Shown here piece after piece: positions 1 to 8,068 of a stretch of DNA of 57,978 bases. A program made the translations under genes and the position numbers. Below the pieces are notes generated by a model. It saw only the letters and a program-made list of their open reading frames with translations, was not told the DNA's origin and did no database searches. This DNA comes from Streptomyces albidus (ex Kaewkla and Franco 2022) (GTDB lineage Bacteria > Actinomycetota > Actinomycetes > Streptomycetales > Streptomycetaceae), in the NCBI RefSeq assembly GCF_013870515.1, contig NZ_JACBXA010000011.1, positions 1 to 57,978 on the forward strand. The letters run 5' to 3'. Within the stretch, counting starts at the first letter, position 1, and each line of letters begins with the position of its first letter.

Positions 1-343
1 GGCCGGACGGCAGCCCCGGAGAAACGGCCGCGCGGCCCGGCCTGGGCCCCGTTTCGAGGGCCGTTCCGCAGCGGGACTCCCCCAGCTGCACGGACAGGGC
101 GACCAACGCCGCATAAGGGACACCTCCCTCACCCCCGGGCAACGCAAGAGCTCTCCCCAAAGCCATTCCATCGAGTGACCGGGCGGCGGAGCGGCTGACG
201 CATGTCAGGGCCCCAACTAGGGTTCGGCGCAAGCCGCATGAAGCGTCCCCGAGTGGCCCTGCGCACGTTGCGCTGTCACCGCGCGGTGCCACAGTGGGGG
301 AATCCGAAGGCCGTCGAGCACATCGTCCGGGGGTGAGCAGTTC
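1..343. other. Intergenic lead-in, no gene seen
   Basis: This is GC-rich sequence before the first rightward gene. I see no convincing coding region on either strand and no clear promoter. A GC-rich inverted segment near the left edge (around 25-50) could be the tail of a terminator for a gene outside the window, but this is not certain. Confidence 0.4.
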
Positions 344-2035
344 GTGGTGGGCCAGCAGGCAGGCACGCGTTCGGCGCGTTCACACGCTCTCTCCGTGCTG
401 CGCATCCGCGGCACGGCGCTCGCCGTAGCGCTGCTCCCGGCGGCTGCGGCGGTGATCCTTCTCGTGGGAGGAACGACCGGCCGGATCGGCGCCGGCTGGG
501 ACGGCGTCCGCTGGGTGGTGAGCGGCGTGGCGCTGCTTGCCCTGGCTGTCGCCGCGGGCGTGGCGTCCGTGATCATCAGGGCGGAGCCCGCCCTCACACC
601 CACGGTCGCCCTGGACGAGAAGACCGCACCGGACCTCTACCACCTCGTACGGGACCTGGCCGAGCGCCTTGAGGTCCCCGTCCCCTCGGCCGTCGCCCTC
701 ACGCCGGACTGCGACAGCTGGCTGGAGGACCGCACCCACCCCTCGCACAGCGAGAACGGCGCCGCCGGAGAGCGGCGTGCCGGCCGGTCGCGGGCGGCCC
801 CGGTCCTGGTCATCGGTTCACCGTTCCTGTGGTGGATGCGGGTGGCCGAGCTGCGTGCCCTGCTGGCCCCCGTCGTCGCCGGCACCGGGCCTTCGGCCCA
901 TCCGGACATAGCCGCGGCCCGCCGTTTCGTACGAGGGCTCGACGGCGCGGTCGCCGTGGCGGAGCGGGCAGGCAGGCATCCAGGTCTCCGGTTCGCGGGC
1001 GTGTGCGCCCGTCTGATGCTCCGTGCCTGTGCTCCGCACGCCGCCGAGATGGAGCGAGGCGTCGCCGCGGCGGCAGCGGCTCGTGCACAGACTGTGGATT
1101 ACGCGCTGCGTACGAGCGCACAGGAGCAGGTCGGTCTCGCATACGCCGGCTGGGACAGGCTGCTCACCAGAGTCGCCCTGCCCGCGTGGCGCATCGGCCG
1201 GTGGCCGGCCCGGCTGGACGCGGGCGTCGTCTCGGCCCTCACCGAACTCTCCCGCCGCGACAGGCTCGCGGAGGGGTTCACCTCGCGCCTCGGCGAGCGC
1301 CCTGCCTGCGATCTGCTGGACGAGCCCGGCGCCGTCGACGAGGCGGTGTCCCTGCTGGCGGCCCGCCTCTTCCACGGCGGCCCGCCCGAGCCCGGCCCCG
1401 ACTGGTCGCCTGTGGACTGGCAGGCGTATCCGGAGGAGGTCGTGGACCGCATATGGCGCAGCCGGGCGGCCCGTCTCTTCACTGAGTTCGACGCCCTGGA
1501 CGTTCTGGAGCAGACCCTGCCCGAGGAGTCCGCTCGGGAGGACGCCGCACGCCCTGCGGGGGCAGGCGGCCTCCGTGTGCCGACGCTCGCACGCGTCGTG
1601 GAGCGGCTCTCCGCCGCAGGGCCACGCACGGACGCACCCGCGGACGCCCCGGCCGCCCGCATCGCCGCTGCCGTCGCCCGTGAGGAGGCCGCAGCGAGCA
1701 CCGACGAGAGAGCGCTGGTGGCCCCCCTCATAGCGGGCGCGGGAGACGGCACGGGTATCGCACCCATGGGGCTCCCGCTCCAGGGGCCGCGCAGCGGCCG
1801 CGAGTTGATGGCCGACCACATCACCGCAGTGGTCTGCTGTGCCGCCGTGGACACCGCGGGTGCGGCACCCGGCCTGGACTGGCTCGACGGCCCGGTCCTC
1901 CTCGTCGCGGGGGAGCGCGCGCCGGACCTCACGGGCCCCGTGCTCGAACTCGTGGAGAACGCGGACCCGCAGCCGTTGCGTGACTGGCTCGCCGCCGTCG
2001 GCGTCCGCTCCGACAAACCTGTGCGTCTCGTCTGA
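344..2035 (+). CDS. Hypothetical membrane protein (563 aa)
   Basis: I do not recognise a function. Two hydrophobic segments lie near residues 22-42 and 57-77, so the N-terminus is probably a membrane hairpin. A large soluble region follows. The stretch after the second segment (around residue 88, DLYHLVRDLAERLEV) resembles the region that precedes the catalytic helix in M48-like membrane proteases, but no HExxH zinc motif is present, so no peptidase activity is claimed. The C-terminal 250 residues are rich in Ala, Arg and Asp without a recognisable motif. The start is taken at the first GTG of a GTG-GTG pair and the second is equally possible. The gene stands alone, with about 130 bp to the next gene on the same strand. 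Confidence 0.75.
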   Translation: MVGQQAGTRSARSHALSVLRIRGTALAVALLPAAAAVILLVGGTTGRIGAGWDGVRWVVSGVALLALAVAAGVASVIIRAEPALTPTVALDEKTAPDLYHLVRDLAERLEVPVPSAVALTPDCDSWLEDRTHPSHSENGAAGERRAGRSRAAPVLVIGSPFLWWMRVAELRALLAPVVAGTGPSAHPDIAAARRFVRGLDGAVAVAERAGRHPGLRFAGVCARLMLRACAPHAAEMERGVAAAAAARAQTVDYALRTSAQEQVGLAYAGWDRLLTRVALPAWRIGRWPARLDAGVVSALTELSRRDRLAEGFTSRLGERPACDLLDEPGAVDEAVSLLAARLFHGGPPEPGPDWSPVDWQAYPEEVVDRIWRSRAARLFTEFDALDVLEQTLPEESAREDAARPAGAGGLRVPTLARVVERLSAAGPRTDAPADAPAARIAAAVAREEAAASTDERALVAPLIAGAGDGTGIAPMGLPLQGPRSGRELMADHITAVVCCAAVDTAGAAPGLDWLDGPVLLVAGERAPDLTGPVLELVENADPQPLRDWLAAVGVRSDKPVRLV

Positions 2036-2171
2036 CCGTCCACCGAACACCCCTACGAGTGGAACGGCTCGGTATCGGCCAAATAAGCGACCAAGGGTGA
2101 TGCCCCGCTCGCGTAATGTGATGGGCTGAAGCTGTCGGGGGCGGCGAAGAAGAGTTGGGCGGGTGAGACAG

Positions 2172-3665
2172 GTGGGGACGGAAGAGATGCGGCGCTGGGA
2201 GTCGGGGGCACTCGCACACGCCGTCACCGACCCGTTCGGCCAAGGTCCGCTGCCCTGGCTGCGATTCGGCGAGCAGTATTTCGACAACGGCCGGATGGTC
2301 CCCTGGTACGTGGACCACACCGGCCTCGAAGGCGTGGTGGACGGAGACGTCCGCCGCACGGCCGGAGTCGGCCGCCCGCAGACCGCGGACGACGTGCACT
2401 GCCAGATCAAGGGCTTCGCGGGAAGCGACGGCGGTACGGCACCCGGTGAGTCCCTCGACTTCCGCATCACGGTCGACCCGCCCCAGTCCTTCAGCGTCGA
2501 CGTCTACCGCATCGGTCACTACTCGGGCGACGGGGCCATGAAGGTCATCACCAGCCCGCGGCTGTCCGGGATCCGGCAGCCGGCGCCGCTCACCGCCGAG
2601 CGCACCGTCTCCTGCCACCACTGGTGGCTCTCCTGGCGCCTCCAGATCCCCGCCACCTGGTCCACCGGCGCCTACGTCGCCGTCCTGACCACCGCCGACG
2701 GCCGCCACCGCTCCCACATCCCCTTCACCGTCCGCGACCGCGATCCCGCCGACCTGCTCCTCGTGCTGCCAGACATCACCTGGCAGGCCTACAACCTCTT
2801 CCCCGAGGACGGCCGCGGCGGCGCCAGCCTCTACCACGCGTGGGACGAGGAGGGCCGGCTGCTGGGCGAGGAGGACGCCGCCGTCACGGTCTCCTTCGAC
2901 CGTCCCTACGCGGGCGCCGGCCTCCCCCTGCACGTGGGCCACGCCTACGACTTCATCCGCTGGGCCGAACGCGTGGGCTACGACCTGGCCTACGCCGACG
3001 CGCGCGATCTGCACGCGGGCCGCGTCGACCCCTCGCTCTACCGCGGAGTGGTCTTCCCCGGTCACGACGAGTACTGGACCGTGCCCATGCGCCGTGCTGT
3101 CGAGCGGGCGCGCGACGGAGGCACGGCGCTGGTCTTCCTCTCGGCCAACACCATGTTCTGGCAGTCCCAGTTGGACCCGCTTCCCGGCGGCTCACCCGAC
3201 CGTCTGCTGACCTGCCGCAAGCACCAGGGCCCGGGCAAGCCCGCCCAGTGGCGCACCCAGGGCGAGCCGGAACAGCACGTGCTGGGAATCCAGTACACGG
3301 GCCAGGTCCCTCGGCCGAACCCGCTCGTCGTACGCAACAGCGAACACTGGTTCTGGGATGCCACGGACGCGGGGGACGGCGACGAACTGCCGGGTCTCGT
3401 GGCCGGGGAGGCCGACCGCTACTTTCCCCGTACGAGCCTGCCGGACCACACCGAACGAGTGCTGCTCGCCCACTCCCCGTACCGCGATGCACGTGGAGCG
3501 CGCCGCCATCAGGAGACGTCGCTCTACCGTGCCCCGTCGGGCGCCCTGGTCTTCTCCTCGGGCACGTTCGCCTGGTCGCCGTCCCTGGACCGTCCCGGTC
3601 ACGTCGACTCGCGTGTCCAGCGGGCGACGTCCAACCTGCTGGATCGCGTCTGCAAAGGTGCCTGA
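2172..3665 (+). CDS. N,N-dimethylformamidase beta subunit-like protein
   Basis: The protein is about 497 residues and resembles the C-terminal domain of the large subunit of N,N-dimethylformamidase. That family hydrolyses DMF, but most actinomycete copies have no tested substrate. Family-like stretches are the middle LPDITWQAYNLFPEDG segment, the VFPGHDEYWTVPMR segment around residue 300, and the following FLSANTMFW. Tryptophan- and tyrosine-rich blocks fit the beta-sandwich plus Rossmann-like layout of the family. I see no signal peptide, so it is probably cytoplasmic. Start choice: GTG at 2163, GTG at 2172 and ATG at 2187 are all in frame. 2172 gives an N-terminus (VGTEEMRRWESG) that I remember from related proteins. 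It lies about 240 bp ahead of purC and is probably transcribed separately. The real substrate is unknown. Confidence 0.7.
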   Translation: MGTEEMRRWESGALAHAVTDPFGQGPLPWLRFGEQYFDNGRMVPWYVDHTGLEGVVDGDVRRTAGVGRPQTADDVHCQIKGFAGSDGGTAPGESLDFRITVDPPQSFSVDVYRIGHYSGDGAMKVITSPRLSGIRQPAPLTAERTVSCHHWWLSWRLQIPATWSTGAYVAVLTTADGRHRSHIPFTVRDRDPADLLLVLPDITWQAYNLFPEDGRGGASLYHAWDEEGRLLGEEDAAVTVSFDRPYAGAGLPLHVGHAYDFIRWAERVGYDLAYADARDLHAGRVDPSLYRGVVFPGHDEYWTVPMRRAVERARDGGTALVFLSANTMFWQSQLDPLPGGSPDRLLTCRKHQGPGKPAQWRTQGEPEQHVLGIQYTGQVPRPNPLVVRNSEHWFWDATDAGDGDELPGLVAGEADRYFPRTSLPDHTERVLLAHSPYRDARGARRHQETSLYRAPSGALVFSSGTFAWSPSLDRPGHVDSRVQRATSNLLDRVCKGA

Positions 3666-3908
3666 CCCGGCCTGACTTCGTCGTCCGGCGCCTCGTCCGG
3701 CGCCTCGGCCGGCGGCTGCACGGGCCGAAGGCTCAGCGCCCGGCCGGTGCCGTCCCGACTCCGGCGTGGACAGGGCCGAGGTGCATGCCCTCGCGGGTGT
3801 GCGAGGACCCGTGCGGGACAATCGGAACCTGAAGTCTTTTGAACTCTTCAGCCCGACCCGCCGGTGCGGCCGTCGCCGCCCCCGGCATCGATGTGACCCG
3901 GAGGACCA

Positions 3909-4850
3909 GTGTCCGGATTCGTGGAGAAGCCCGACCCCGTGCAGGTGCCGGGCCTGCTGCACCTGCACACCGGCAAGGTGCGCGACCTGTACCGGAACGA
4001 GGCGGGGGACCTCGTCATGGTGGCCAGCGACCGCGTCTCGGCGTTCGACTGGGTGCTGCCCACCGAGATCCCCGACAAGGGCAGGATCCTCACGCAGCTC
4101 TCCATCTGGTGGTTCGAGCAGCTCGCCGATCTCGTGCCGAACCACGTCATCGGCACCGACGTGCCCGCGGGCGCACCGGCTGACTGGGAAGGGCGCACGA
4201 TGGTGTGCCGTTCGCTGCGGATGATCCCGGTCGAGTGCGTGGCACGCGGATACCTGACGGGCTCGGGCCTGGCGGAGTACCACAAGACCCGTACGGTCTG
4301 CGGCCTCGCCCTGCCCGAAGGCCTCACCGACGGCTCGGAGTTGCCCGGCCCGATCTTCACGCCGGCCACGAAGGCCGCCGTCGGCGATCACGACGAGAAC
4401 GTGAGCTACGAGGAGGTCGCCCGCGAGGTGGGCGCGGAGACGGCGACGCAGCTTCGCCAGCTCACGCTCGCCGTCTACCAGCGCGCCCGTGACATCGCCC
4501 TCGACCGCGGAATCATCCTCGCCGACACGAAGTTCGAGTTCGGGTACGGAGCGAACGACGGCGAGGACGGCATCGGCATCGCGGCCGAGACCGATGTCGG
4601 ACTGGTCCTGGGGGACGAGGTGTTGACCCCGGACTCCTCCCGTTTCTGGCCCGCCGACCAGTGGAAGCCGGGACAGGCCCAGCCCTCCTTCGACAAGCAG
4701 TTCGTGCGCGACTGGCTGGCCGGCCGGGAGGCCGGCTGGGACCGTACAGGCGAGACGCCGCCGCCCCCGCTGCCGGAGAAGATCGTGGACCAGACCCGCG
4801 CCAAGTACGTGGAGGCGTACAGGCTGCTCACCGGACTTGAGTGGTCCTGA
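3909..4850 (+). CDS. purC: Phosphoribosylaminoimidazole-succinocarboxamide synthase (SAICAR synthase)
   Basis: This is the purine-pathway enzyme that joins CAIR and aspartate with ATP to give SAICAR, in the cytoplasm. The 313-residue length is normal for the actinobacterial form. The N-terminus carries the nucleotide-binding GKVRDLY motif, followed by MVASDRVSAFDWVLP. The substrate-binding SLRMIPVECVARGYLTGSG block is in the middle, and the ILADTKFEFG block follows near residue 205. The GTG start follows a GAGGA Shine-Dalgarno with normal spacing. purS-purQ-purL and purF-purM lie further right, separated by the accessory region and other genes, so this copy is not in a pur operon here. A strong hairpin lies shortly after the stop. 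Assignment is secure. Confidence 0.97.
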   Translation: MSGFVEKPDPVQVPGLLHLHTGKVRDLYRNEAGDLVMVASDRVSAFDWVLPTEIPDKGRILTQLSIWWFEQLADLVPNHVIGTDVPAGAPADWEGRTMVCRSLRMIPVECVARGYLTGSGLAEYHKTRTVCGLALPEGLTDGSELPGPIFTPATKAAVGDHDENVSYEEVAREVGAETATQLRQLTLAVYQRARDIALDRGIILADTKFEFGYGANDGEDGIGIAAETDVGLVLGDEVLTPDSSRFWPADQWKPGQAQPSFDKQFVRDWLAGREAGWDRTGETPPPPLPEKIVDQTRAKYVEAYRLLTGLEWS

Positions 4851-4882
4851 GCCCGGGTCGGCCCAGCAGCCCGCAACGACGA

Positions 4883-4914
4883 GAAGGGTCCCGGCCGCAC
4901 GGCCGGGACCCTTC
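4883..4914. terminator. Hairpin terminator between purC and tRNA-Gly
   Basis: A perfect 14-bp stem (GAAGGGTCCCGGCC and its complement) closes a four-base loop. It sits between the purC stop and the 3' end of the leftward tRNA-Gly gene, so it can terminate transcripts from both sides. Confidence 0.8.
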
Positions 4915-4928
4915 TTCGTGTGCTGCGG

Positions 4929-5001
4929 AGCGGACGACGAGGTTCGAACTCGCGACCTCAACCTTGGCAAGGTTGCGCTCTACCAGCTGAGCTACGTCCG
5001 C
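4929..5001 (-). tRNA. tRNA-Gly (anticodon GCC)
   Basis: Read on the minus strand, the gene begins GCGGACGTAGCTCAG and folds as a full cloverleaf. The acceptor stem GCGGACG pairs with CGTCCGC, and the T-arm contains GTTCGAA. The seven-base anticodon loop (TTGCCAA) gives GCC. CCA is not encoded. The mature sequence is identical to the copy at 18821-18893. A hairpin follows immediately downstream. Confidence 0.95.
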
Positions 5002-5275
5002 AGACGCCGATGCCCGTATGACTCCACCGGATCGACTGCCCCCACTATAAACCAAACGCACGCGGGCTTTTCCGGAGCTGAATCCTCCGCGGAGGAAGGT
5101 GCATACGGGGGCAGAAGCTCACCACATGGCAGCCGCACGCGAATTGTTCATGGTCTACGGGGTGTTGGATGCCTTCGTTTTTCTTATGCTCGAACTCCTG
5201 TTGAGGCTCGAGCTACCTAAGTTCTGACGACCACCATGCCCGAGCCGGCAGGCGACCGAAGTGGGGGAGATCAGC

Positions 5276-6298
5276 TTGGGTACGAACGAGATGTCGTATC
5301 TCGGTCTCACCGAGGAGCAGGAGCAGATCTACCGTCTGTGCCTCCGTGAGCCCGGTATCGGCCTCGACGGCCTCATCGACCAACTCCGTCTGCCCCCGAA
5401 CACCGCCCGCAGAGAGCTGCGCCGGCTCCGCGAACTGGGGCTCCTGCGCAGCGGGGGCACTTCACATGCGCGTGGGGCAGTGGGGGATGACGGGCTTGCC
5501 GCCGCCGACCCGGACGTGGCCGTGGCCAGACTGCTGGACCTGCGTCTGCACGAGCTGCACGAGAAGCTCCAACGGGTCACCCAGCTCCAGCCGTTGGTGG
5601 CCTCTCTGCGTGCGGAGCGCGGCGAACACCGCGCACCCGCCGTGGTCGGCATCGAGCAGGTCACCGATCTGCCCAAGATCCGCGACCGCATCGACGACCT
5701 GGCCTTCTTCGCGCGCGAAGAGGTCGCGATGGTGGAGCCCGGAACCGCGATGCGGCAGGAGGAGATCGAACAGGCGCGCCCGCGCGTGCTCCGCTGCCTG
5801 CGCAGAGGGCTGTCGGTTCGGACGGTGCTGGTGCGCAAGGTCCTGGACCACCAGCCGACCGTGGCGTATCTGAGAGAGCTGGAGTCTCATGGTGCGCGCG
5901 TACGGCTGATCGGCCATACCGCGGCCAAGATCCAGATGTACGACCGCCGTACCGCCGTGGTCCCCGTGCATCCGGAGGACAACTCGAGAGGAGCGCTGTT
6001 CGCGCAGGAGAGCGGGCTGGTCTCCAACATCCTCGCCCTGTTCGAGTCGATCTGGGCCGAGTCGGACGAGTTGGCCTCACTGCTCGGGGAGCGCAGGGCG
6101 GAGGAGGAGGGACCGTCGGAGCTGGAGCGGCAGGTGCTGAAGGCGATGTGCTCCGGGGGCAAGGACGAGGCCGGGGCACGTGACCTCGGCGTCTCCGTTC
6201 GCACGTACCGGCGCTACATCGCCGACCTCATGCAGCTGCTCGGCGCCGGCAACCGACCGCAGGCGGCGCTGCTGGCGCGCGAGCGCGGCTGGATCTGA
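5276..6298 (+). CDS. TrmB-like/LuxR-type transcriptional regulator
   Basis: The 340-residue protein has three parts. There is an N-terminal winged-helix-like region (residues 1-60, LTEEQEQIYRLCLREPG then LPPNTARRELRRLRELGLL). The central domain is of the type that follows TrmB-like helices, containing the REEVAMVEPG stretch and VRLIGHTAAKIQMYDRR. The C-terminal LuxR-type helix-turn-helix includes ARDLGVSVRTYRRYIADLMQLLGAGNR. It is therefore probably a DNA-binding regulator sensing an unknown ligand. Start choice: TTG at 5276 has a good GGGGGAG Shine-Dalgarno six bases upstream. GTG at 5261 and ATG at 5291 are the in-frame alternatives. It converges with the linaridin-like operon across a tandem repeat. 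Control of that operon is plausible by position only. Confidence 0.8.
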   Translation: MGTNEMSYLGLTEEQEQIYRLCLREPGIGLDGLIDQLRLPPNTARRELRRLRELGLLRSGGTSHARGAVGDDGLAAADPDVAVARLLDLRLHELHEKLQRVTQLQPLVASLRAERGEHRAPAVVGIEQVTDLPKIRDRIDDLAFFAREEVAMVEPGTAMRQEEIEQARPRVLRCLRRGLSVRTVLVRKVLDHQPTVAYLRELESHGARVRLIGHTAAKIQMYDRRTAVVPVHPEDNSRGALFAQESGLVSNILALFESIWAESDELASLLGERRAEEEGPSELERQVLKAMCSGGKDEAGARDLGVSVRTYRRYIADLMQLLGAGNRPQAALLARERGWI

Positions 6299-6325
6299 CG
6301 CGGAAAGTTCCATGGGGTTCGCGGG

Positions 6326-6500
6326 CCGGTGCACGCACCGGCCCGCGGTCATGAGCGTGCGGAGTGGTGCGTGCAGCGGCCCGCAGTCACGATCCGGTGC
6401 ACGCACCGGCCCGCGGTCATGAGCGTGTGGAGTGGTGCGTGCAGCGGCCCGCAGTCACGATCCGGTGCACGCACCGGCCCGCGGTCATGAGCGTGTGGAG
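6326..6500. repeat. 68-bp tandem repeat, about 2.6 copies, with internal hairpin
   Basis: Units begin at 6326, 6394 and 6462, which gives a period of 68 bp. The first two copies are almost identical and the third stops after 39 bases. Each unit starts with CCGGTGCACGCACCGG, the core of a near-perfect palindrome that is extended by flanking GCGGG/CCCGC and would fold as a strong GC hairpin. The array lies between convergent genes, and the last unit encodes the end of the leftward FAD-enzyme gene. A bidirectional terminator that was duplicated in tandem is the simplest reading. Confidence 0.9.
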
Positions 6501-8068
6501 CCGGCCCCCGCTGCCGAGCCCGCCGCATGTCCCGCCGGGCTGAGCGAAGGTGCCTCGCGCACCCCGAACCGGTGCCGCAGCGCGGAGAGCGCCGCGAGGT
6601 GACCGGACATGCCGTGCACGCCCGGTCCCGGAGGCGTCGAGGCCGAGCACAGGAAAACCCCGGGCAGCGGAGTGCGGTGGGGATCGAATCGCGGCACGGG
6701 CCGGGCCAGCGACTGGTACAGCGTCATCGCGCCGGCGCCGATGTCTCCGCCCACGTAGTTGGGGTTGTAGCTCTCGTAGTCGCCGGCGGGGATTCCCCGG
6801 GCGGCGACGACGGTGTCGCCGAAGCCCGGTGCGTACCGCTCGATCCGGGAGCGTACGAGGGCCACGGGGTCCCGCGTATCGCCGTTGGGCACGTGTGCGT
6901 ACGCCCAGACCGGCCGCTTGCCCGCCCGCGCGCGTCCGGGGTCGGTGGCCGCGGGATCGACGAGCAGCACGAAGGGTTCGTCCGTGGCCTGGCCTCGGAC
7001 GGTCAGCCCCTCCTGGCGGGCGATCGCGGCGTGGCTGCCTCCCAGGTGGACGGTGCCCGCTCGTCCGACCTCCGGATTGGTCCAGGGGATGGGCTCCGAG
7101 ACCAGGAAGTCGGCCTTGGCGGCACCGGGTCCGTAGTGGAAACGCCTCAACTGCCGGGCGTAGCCCGAGGGGAGCCGCTCCTCCCCCGCGAGTTCCAGCA
7201 GCTGCGTGGGCGTGGTGTCGAGCAGAACGGCCCGTACGTCGCCGAGTTGGCGAAGGTCGGTGATGCGGCTGGAGGTGTGGAACGTGCCGCCGTGGGCGCG
7301 GATGTCCTCCGCCATCACCTCGGCGATCCGCTCGCTGCCGCCCCGCGGCAGCGGCCAGCCGGTGCCGTGCGCGAGGTGCCCCAGCAGCATCGCCACGGCC
7401 CCGGAGGCGAGAGTGGGCAGCTTCCCGACGGCGTGCGCCGCGACACCGGTGAGCAGCGCCGGAGCGACGTCACCGCGGAACCCGCCGAGCATGCGGCTCA
7501 GGGGCGAGCCGGGCCGTGCGCCGAGGCGCGTGCCGTGCGCGGGCAGTCTGCTCGCGAGCAGCAGCGGCGCGACCAGGTCGTGCGGCACGGAGCGCTGGCC
7601 GCTCATGAAGAACTCGACCAGGCCGGTGCTGTGTTCGAGCAGCGGGCTCATCAGACGGCGCCAGCGAGCGCCGTCCGGGCCCAGCGCCTCGCAGGTGGTC
7701 TCCAGGTCCGGGTAGGCGAGCCCGGCTCGTCCGTCGTCCAGCGGGTGGGCGTAACTCACCTGCGGGCCGAGCAGTTCGATGCCCCGCTCGACGAGCGAGA
7801 ACTCGCGGAAGAACGGTGAGGCGGCGGCCATCGGGTGGACGGCCGAGCAGACGTCGTGCCTGATGTCGCTGTCGAAGTAGGCCTCACCGCGAAGGCCGCC
7901 GCCGATGGTGGCGGCGGCCTCGTGGAGCTCCACGCGCAGGCCTGCACGGGCCAGGGTGATCCCGGCCGCCAGCCCGTTGGGGCCGGTGCCGACGATCGCG
8001 ACGTCGGCCTGGCGGGCCTCGCCCCCCGGATGCTTCCCCGGGGCGGCGCTGCCGGCGTCCTGCGTCAC
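6485..8068 (-). CDS. Phytoene desaturase-like FAD-dependent oxidoreductase (cluster oxidoreductase)
   Basis: This is a 527-residue NAD(P)/FAD-dependent amine-oxidase/phytoene-desaturase-type flavoprotein. An N-terminal dinucleotide fold begins at residue 23 with DVAIVGTGPNGLAAGITLARAG, and the matching acidic residue comes soon after in LRVELHEAA. The C-terminal flavin-closing motif LPGVFLCSASTPPGPGVHGMSG is typical of the family. It is the last gene of the leftward operon and overlaps the ABC transporter stop by ATGA. Its terminal codons run into the third copy of the 68-bp repeat. Role by context: oxidation or desaturation of the RiPP peptide or a small-molecule partner. I recall that similar flavoproteins occur in some linaridin clusters, but the reaction is unknown. 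Confidence 0.85.
   Translation of the reverse strand: MTQDAGSAAPGKHPGGEARQADVAIVGTGPNGLAAGITLARAGLRVELHEAAATIGGGLRGEAYFDSDIRHDVCSAVHPMAAASPFFREFSLVERGIELLGPQVSYAHPLDDGRAGLAYPDLETTCEALGPDGARWRRLMSPLLEHSTGLVEFFMSGQRSVPHDLVAPLLLASRLPAHGTRLGARPGSPLSRMLGGFRGDVAPALLTGVAAHAVGKLPTLASGAVAMLLGHLAHGTGWPLPRGGSERIAEVMAEDIRAHGGTFHTSSRITDLRQLGDVRAVLLDTTPTQLLELAGEERLPSGYARQLRRFHYGPGAAKADFLVSEPIPWTNPEVGRAGTVHLGGSHAAIARQEGLTVRGQATDEPFVLLVDPAATDPGRARAGKRPVWAYAHVPNGDTRDPVALVRSRIERYAPGFGDTVVAARGIPAGDYESYNPNYVGGDIGAGAMTLYQSLARPVPRFDPHRTPLPGVFLCSASTPPGPGVHGMSGHLAALSALRHRFGVREAPSLSPAGHAAGSAAGAGSTRS

Noticed and set aside
3680..3715. Short repeat of CGTCCGGCGCCT before purC
   Set aside because: Only two to three imperfect units of simple GC-rich sequence. 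No clear structure or role.
6326..6500. Repeat array considered as CRISPR
   Set aside because: There are no spacers. The 68-bp unit repeats head to tail, there are fewer than three copies, and no cas genes are nearby.
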